Below, one piece after another: positions 29,417 through 33,203 of a stretch of DNA of 33,203 bases. The notes below the pieces were generated by a model that was not told the DNA's origin, made no database searches, and saw nothing but the letters and a program-made list of their open reading frames with translations. Origin of the DNA: DATFPK01 sp035264885 (GTDB lineage: Bacteria > Actinomycetota > Thermoleophilia > Solirubrobacterales > 70-9); NCBI GenBank assembly GCA_035264885.1, contig DATFPK010000037.1, positions 1-33,203 of the forward strand. The letters are read 5' to 3'. Numbering within the stretch: the stretch's first letter is position 1; each line of letters opens with the position of its first letter. The position numbers were made by a program, and so were the translations under genes.

Positions 29417-30917
29417 GCGAGCGAGCATGAGGGAGGGTCCGCTCGCCGACCTGTTCCGTTCGACCGTCGAGGACCCTCCCGCCGACCCGCCCGAGGCTCC
29501 CTCGGAGCTTTCGCGCTCCGGCAGGCAGGAGGCTCCGCCCCCCGCCCCGCCCGCAACCGAGACCCCGCGCCCCGATCCCGGGCCCGAGCCGGGTCCCTCT
29601 CCCGACCCGGCGCCGCCCCCCACGGAGCCCGACCCCGTGCCGCCGCAGCAGCCCGACCCGACCCCGGCGCCCCAGATCCGTGCCGGTGCGGCCGGTGACG
29701 ACCCGCTTTCCCCGCCCCGCCCAGAGGCCGACGTTTCGGCGGTGCCCGAGCCCAAGGAGCGCCTCAGCCGGATCTTCGGCGACGACCGCCCGCCCGCCCG
29801 CGAGTACCAGGAGACCCCGCGGTACGGCCGCGAGGAGCCCGAGTACGAGCCCCGCGGTGGCCAGCCGCATTCGCCGATCATCCGCGTCGTCGGGGTCGGC
29901 GGCGCCGGCGTCAACGCGATCAACCGGATGGTCGAGGCGCAGATCCCCGGGGTCGAGTTCATGGCGGTCAACACCGACCTCCAGTCCCTCCAGCTATGCA
30001 TCGCCGACGTGACCGTCCACATCGGCGGTGACCAGACGCGCGGCCTGGGGGCCGGCGCCGACGCCGACCTCGGCTACCGCGCCGCCTTCGAGGAGCAGGA
30101 CAAGATCAAGCGCCTGCTGAAGGGCTCCGACATGGTCTTTGTCGCGGCCGGCGCAGGCGGTGGGACCGGAACCGGTGCCGCACCCGTGGTCGCGCGGCTC
30201 GCCCGCGAGGTCGGCGCGCTGACCGTGGGCATAGTCACCAAGCCGTTCAGCTTCGAGGGGTCGCGCCGGAGCAACCAGGCCGCCAAGGGGATCGAGGCGC
30301 TTTCGGCCGAAGTCGACACCCTCATCGTCGTGCCGAACGACCGGCTGCTCGAGGTGCTCGACCAGCAGACGTCCATGGTCGAGGCGTTCCAGGTCGCCGA
30401 CGACGTACTCCGGCAGGGCGTCCAGGGAATCTCCGACCTCGTCACGCTGCCCGCCCTGATCAACCTCGACTTCGCCGACGTCCGGACGATCATGTCCGAC
30501 GCCGGTCAGGCACTGCTCGGGATCGGCATGGGCTCCACCGAGGACCGCGCCGTGGTCGCCGCCGAGAAGGCGATCTCCTCGCCCCTGCTCGAGACCTCGA
30601 TGGAAGGGGCGCGGGCGATCCTGCTGTCGATAACCGGCGGGCCCGACCTGTCGTTGATCGAGGTCAGCGAGGCGGCGAAGGCGGTCGGCGAGGCCGCCCA
30701 CCCGGACGCCAACATCATCTTCGGAGCCAACGTCGACGAGGATCTGAGCGACCAGGTGTGGGTGACCGTCGTCGCGACCCGGTTCGACGGCCGCCCGCGG
30801 CCGCCGCGGCGGTCCGCCGAGCCGACGATCCGGCGCACGCGGGACGAGGGCGGCTCGCGGCGCGAGCGCCCGTCCGACTTCGGCGCGCTCGACGTCCCCG
30901 AATTCCTGCCCAACTAG
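29403..30917 (+). CDS. ftsZ: FtsZ homologue with about 155-residue Pro-rich N-terminal extension
   Basis: 504 residues; tubulin-like GTPase that polymerises at the division site. The core starts near residue 158: IIRVVGVGGAGVNAINRM, MAVNTDLQSL, the tubulin signature AGGGTGTGAAP (about 250-260), TKPFSFEGSRRSNQA, the catalytic T7 loop NLDFADVRTIM (about 354-364), and ITGGPDLSLIEVSEAA. It ends in the FtsZ C-terminal peptide LDVPEFLP, preceded by a short Arg-rich linker. All GTPase residues are present. The extension (1-157) is mostly Pro/Glu/Asp with two Arg/Phe-containing islands (GPLADLFRSTVED; LSRIFGDDRPPAREYQETPRYG). AAGGAGG lies at workable distance before the ATG, inside the parA end. It is not in a dcw cluster and could be a second FtsZ. 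Confidence 0.93.
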   Translation: MARRKRASMREGPLADLFRSTVEDPPADPPEAPSELSRSGRQEAPPPAPPATETPRPDPGPEPGPSPDPAPPPTEPDPVPPQQPDPTPAPQIRAGAAGDDPLSPPRPEADVSAVPEPKERLSRIFGDDRPPAREYQETPRYGREEPEYEPRGGQPHSPIIRVVGVGGAGVNAINRMVEAQIPGVEFMAVNTDLQSLQLCIADVTVHIGGDQTRGLGAGADADLGYRAAFEEQDKIKRLLKGSDMVFVAAGAGGGTGTGAAPVVARLAREVGALTVGIVTKPFSFEGSRRSNQAAKGIEALSAEVDTLIVVPNDRLLEVLDQQTSMVEAFQVADDVLRQGVQGISDLVTLPALINLDFADVRTIMSDAGQALLGIGMGSTEDRAVVAAEKAISSPLLETSMEGARAILLSITGGPDLSLIEVSEAAKAVGEAAHPDANIIFGANVDEDLSDQVWVTVVATRFDGRPRPPRRSAEPTIRRTRDEGGSRRERPSDFGALDVPEFLPN

Positions 30918-30931
30918 CCGGAAGGACCCCG

Positions 30932-32440
30932 ATGAAGGGGGTCGTCGCCGCCGGCCACCCGCTGACCGCCGAGACCGGCGCCAAGGTCCTCAGGGAAGGG
31001 GGCAACGCCGTCGACGCCGCCGTCGCGGCGGTCCTCGCCTCCTTCGCCCTGGAGAGCCCCCTGACCGGCTTCGGCGCGGGTGGTTTCATGATGGTGCACA
31101 GGCCCGGCGTCGGCGGTGGCGGAAACGCAACCGAGCTGATCGACTTCTTCGTCGCGGTCCCGGGCCTCGAGGGGACCGAACGGACCGAGGAGCTGGTGCC
31201 GGTCGACGTCTACTTCGACCCCTCGACGGTGCAGGTCTTCAACGTGGGCCCGGCGTCATGTGGCGTGCCCGGGACGGCGGCGGGCCTGGCCGATGCGGTC
31301 CGCCGCCACGGGACCGTGCCGCTGGCCGATCTGGTTCGCCCGGCGGCGCGGCTGGCTCGGGAGGGGGCGCCGGTCACGCCCCAGCAGGCCTTCGTCCTGA
31401 AGATCCTCGAGCCGATCTACGGCTCGACGCCCGAGCTGCGCGAGATCTACGCACCGGCGGGACGCATGCTCCGGGAGGGGGAGGAGCTGCGCTGGCCCGA
31501 CCTGGCCGGCGCGCTCGAGCGGTTCGGGGCCGAGGGGCCCGACCCCTTCTATTCCGGCGACATCGGTCTGCGGGTCGCCCACCACGTGCGGGAACGAGGC
31601 GGCACGCTCGCGCCGGCCGACATGGCCGCCTACCGGGCCGAGGAGCGCGTGCCGGTCCGCGCCTCGTTCGCCGGTCGCCATGTCTTCACAAATCCACCGC
31701 CGTCCTCGGGCGGGATCCTGATCGCCTTCGCGCTCGAGCTGCTCGAGCGGATGGGACGCAGCGACCTCGACGCCGTGATCGAGGTGATGCGGATCGCCCA
31801 TGACGCCCGCGACGAGGACTTCAGCGAAGGGTTGCGGGCATCGGGCTTCGAACGGGCCTTTCTCGACGCCGATCGCCTCGACAACCTCGGCTCGACCACC
31901 CACCTCTGCGCAATCGACGCAGACGGGATCTGCGCGACGGTCACCTGCTCGAACGGCACCGGCTCCGGCGTCCTGGTCCCCGGCACGGGCGTTCACGTCA
32001 ACAACATGCTCGGGGAGGAGGACCTGAACCCCCAGGGCTTCCACCGAGCCCCGGTCGGATCGCGGATGCCGTCGATGATGGCCCCGACCGTCGTCCTGCA
32101 CGACGGCGAGGTGGTCGCGGGGCTGGGCAGCGCCGGCTCGAACCGAATCCGCTCGGCGATCCTGCAGACATTGCTGGGTCTGATCGCGGGGGGACTCTCG
32201 CCGGCCGAGGCGATCGCCGCTCCGCGAGTGCACTACGAGGCGGGCATTCTTCAGGCCGAGCCCGGCAGCGAGTCGGTGGCGCTCGAGCGCGCCGAGGCGA
32301 TGGGGATGAAGGTGATCCGCTGGGACCACCTCAACCTCTTCTTCGGCGGCGTCCAGGCGGTCACGAGGGATCCGGCTTCGGGCCGGCTCGACGGCGGGGG
32401 AGACCCTCGCCGCGGCGGGGCCGCCGCGGTCGCCGAGTAG
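30932..32440 (+). CDS. ggt: Gamma-glutamyltranspeptidase-family protein (no signal peptide)
   Basis: 502-residue N-terminal-nucleophile hydrolase family member that cleaves or transfers gamma-glutamyl groups (glutathione and related compounds). Seen: GHPLTAETGAKVLREGGNAVDAAVAA, LTGFGAGGFMMVH, FVAVPG, SCGVPGTAAGLADAVRRHG, PPPSSGGI, and the autoprocessing site STTHLCAIDADG with nucleophile Thr about 322. SNGTGSGVLVPGTGVHVNNML and the substrate-pocket GSAGSNRIRSAI follow. The ATG at 30932 has GGAAGGA upstream and begins directly at the catalytic fold, so unlike exported GGT it lacks a signal peptide and is likely cytosolic. Follows the ftsZ homologue by 14 nt. The exact substrate is not deducible. 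Confidence 0.92.
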   Translation: MKGVVAAGHPLTAETGAKVLREGGNAVDAAVAAVLASFALESPLTGFGAGGFMMVHRPGVGGGGNATELIDFFVAVPGLEGTERTEELVPVDVYFDPSTVQVFNVGPASCGVPGTAAGLADAVRRHGTVPLADLVRPAARLAREGAPVTPQQAFVLKILEPIYGSTPELREIYAPAGRMLREGEELRWPDLAGALERFGAEGPDPFYSGDIGLRVAHHVRERGGTLAPADMAAYRAEERVPVRASFAGRHVFTNPPPSSGGILIAFALELLERMGRSDLDAVIEVMRIAHDARDEDFSEGLRASGFERAFLDADRLDNLGSTTHLCAIDADGICATVTCSNGTGSGVLVPGTGVHVNNMLGEEDLNPQGFHRAPVGSRMPSMMAPTVVLHDGEVVAGLGSAGSNRIRSAILQTLLGLIAGGLSPAEAIAAPRVHYEAGILQAEPGSESVALERAEAMGMKVIRWDHLNLFFGGVQAVTRDPASGRLDGGGDPRRGGAAAVAE

Positions 32441-32441
32441 C

Positions 32442-33059
32442 TCAGCGCCGGATCCGGACCTTGCCGTTCGACCGCGCCCGGTCCGCCGTCTCCTCGAGCC
32501 GGTCTAGCGCCCGCCGCAGGTCAGCGAGCTCACGGGCCAGAATCTCCATCCGGCGGTCCTCGTCGCGGATCTGGAGCAGCTCCTGCTTCGTCTCGGCCGG
32601 CAGCTCGACCCGGGCGGCGAGCGCGTAGGCAGTGGAGTCGGCCAGGTCGTCCGCGGGGGGGCGCTCGCCCGACGCCCGCTCGGCGAGGTCGCGGAAGGCG
32701 CGCCGAGCCGACTCGGCCTCCTCGCCCGCGGTCGGCGGCCCGGCCTCCTCGATCACCTCCACCTCGGCAGCGGGGTCCTCGGGATCGTCGAAGCGCTCGA
32801 GCACCCGGAACGGCGCTAGTCCGGTGACGACGATGTCAAGGCGGCCGTCCTCGAAGCGCTGAAGGACTCCGGTGACCTCGGCCGTGCAGCCGACCGACCG
32901 TGCCCCGACCGCGTCGCGCATCAGGACCCCGAACGGGCGGCCGGTCTCGATCGCCTCACCGACCATCCTCTTGTAGCGCTCCTCGAAGATGTGGAGCGGG
33001 AGCTGCTCGCCGGGAAGCAGTGCGAGCGGCAGCTCGAAGATGGGCAGCTGCTGCGTCAC
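32442..33059 (-). CDS. Lon N-terminal (substrate-binding) domain protein
   Basis: 205 residues, a stand-alone LON N-domain (PUA-like) protein without ATPase or protease parts. Seen: PIFELPLALLPGEQLPLHIFEERYKRMV, FGVLM, GCTAEVTGVLQRFEDGRLDIVVTGLAPFRVL, then a helical C-terminal half (RRMEILARELADLRRALDRLEETADRA) typical of the group. Function unknown; possibly protein-quality or regulatory binding. The GTG at 33057-33059 is the only in-frame start after an upstream stop. The GGAGG next to it touches the start with no spacer, while a -10 hexamer ends 6 nt before it, pointing to a leaderless transcript. Its stop lies 1 nt from the ggt stop (convergent). Confidence 0.93.
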   Translation of the reverse strand: MTQQLPIFELPLALLPGEQLPLHIFEERYKRMVGEAIETGRPFGVLMRDAVGARSVGCTAEVTGVLQRFEDGRLDIVVTGLAPFRVLERFDDPEDPAAEVEVIEEAGPPTAGEEAESARRAFRDLAERASGERPPADDLADSTAYALAARVELPAETKQELLQIRDEDRRMEILARELADLRRALDRLEETADRARSNGKVRIRR

Positions 33060-33065
33060 CCTCCG

Positions 33066-33094
33066 AGTCTACGTTGGGCTCGCCGGCGGGTCCA
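33066..33094 (-). promoter_or_regulatory. Promoter for a leaderless Lon-N-domain transcript
   Basis: On the minus strand, TGGACC (33089-33094) and TAGACT (33066-33071) are spaced by 17 bases, and the -10 is followed by only 6 bases (33060-33065) before the GTG at 33059. This is the geometry of actinobacterial leaderless promoters (TANNNT about 6-8 nt before the start codon). Confidence 0.55.
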
Positions 33095-33130
33095 TCCGCG
33101 GGAGGCGCGCTTCCGGAAGAATGCGCGGCG

Positions 33131-33203
33131 ATGGCAGGGTTGTCGGAGAGCGACTTCGAGTCGGAGGGCCTCCTGGAGGGGCTCGACGGCGAGGCTCGCG
33201 AGG
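33131..33203 (+). CDS. 5' end of an unidentified gene
   Basis: Only 24 codons are in the window: ATG at 33131 followed by MAGLSESDFESEGLLEGLDGEARE (shown in two parts: MAGLSESDFE, SEGLLEGLDGEARE), open to the window edge. A Glu/Leu-rich start of this kind (LLEGLDGEAREAR) is reminiscent of the N-terminal regions of actinobacterial adenylate/guanylate cyclase-type proteins, but this is too short to assign. Divergent from the Lon-N gene. An overlapping alternative frame from ATG 33121 is less plausible. Confidence 0.5.
   Translation, partial: MAGLSESDFESEGLLEGLDGEARE

Overview
The window reads as chromosome of a very GC-rich, monoderm actinobacterium, most likely class Thermoleophilia (Solirubrobacterales or a relative). 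That placement is an inference. It rests on codon use, on an actinobacterial-type pair of ArsA/Get3-like ATPases, and on a complete type IV pilus (T4P) locus with no outer-membrane secretin. Genes are densely packed with many 1-20 nt overlaps. I saw no tRNA, rRNA, CRISPR array, insertion sequence or phage gene.

Layout. (1) 1-3462: the 3' part of glpX (class II fructose-1,6-bisphosphatase) overlapping an SDR/NmrA-like gene. Convergent to these lies an unrecognised gene, a YihY/BrkB membrane protein with no standard start codon, and a small Pro/Ala-rich ORF. (2) 3463-5546: a textbook sigma-70 promoter, the primary sigma factor gene rpoD, and a GNAT acetyltransferase. (3) 5579-23810: an 18-kb T4P locus in one direction. 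The order is pilT-like (with a Pro/Ala tail), a PilX-like pilin, a membrane-anchored degenerate thioredoxin-like protein, pilB, a second pilT and pilC. A class I cyclic-di-GMP riboswitch follows, then pilA, a strong hairpin, a 988-residue secreted beta-propeller/Ig-like protein, two minor pilins (the second with a large C-terminal domain), prepilin peptidase, pilM, pilN, pilO and a PilP-position membrane protein. (4) 23827-26120: an HxlR regulator behind a promoter flanked by an inverted repeat and a perfect 16-bp palindrome, then a 606-residue HEPN/Apea-like protein with a long acidic tail. (5) 26117-28182 (minus strand): two ArsA/Get3-like ATPases resembling the mycobacterial BagA/BagB pair. 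(6) 28292-32440: a ParA-type ATPase with a disordered N-terminal extension, overlapping by 14 nt an FtsZ homologue that carries about 155 extra Pro-rich N-terminal residues, then a gamma-glutamyltranspeptidase-family gene. (7) 32442-33203: a Lon-N-domain protein with an apparently leaderless GTG start, and the first codons of a further gene.

How the parts fit. PilB and two PilT paralogues are the extension and retraction motors, PilC the platform, PilMNO and the PilP-position protein the alignment complex, and PilA the main fibre. The PilX-, PilW- and PilV-like pilins and the propeller/Ig protein are candidate tip or adhesion components. Cyclic-di-GMP probably controls the major pilin through the riboswitch and may also act on PilB through its N-terminal domain. 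The most unusual elements are the riboswitch with a start-codon-trapping hairpin, the candidate PilY1-like adhesin, the minor pilin with no standard start codon, and the ParA-FtsZ pair with long N-terminal extensions. One of those extensions shares an exact 20-bp coding repeat with the tail of the nearby HEPN-like protein.
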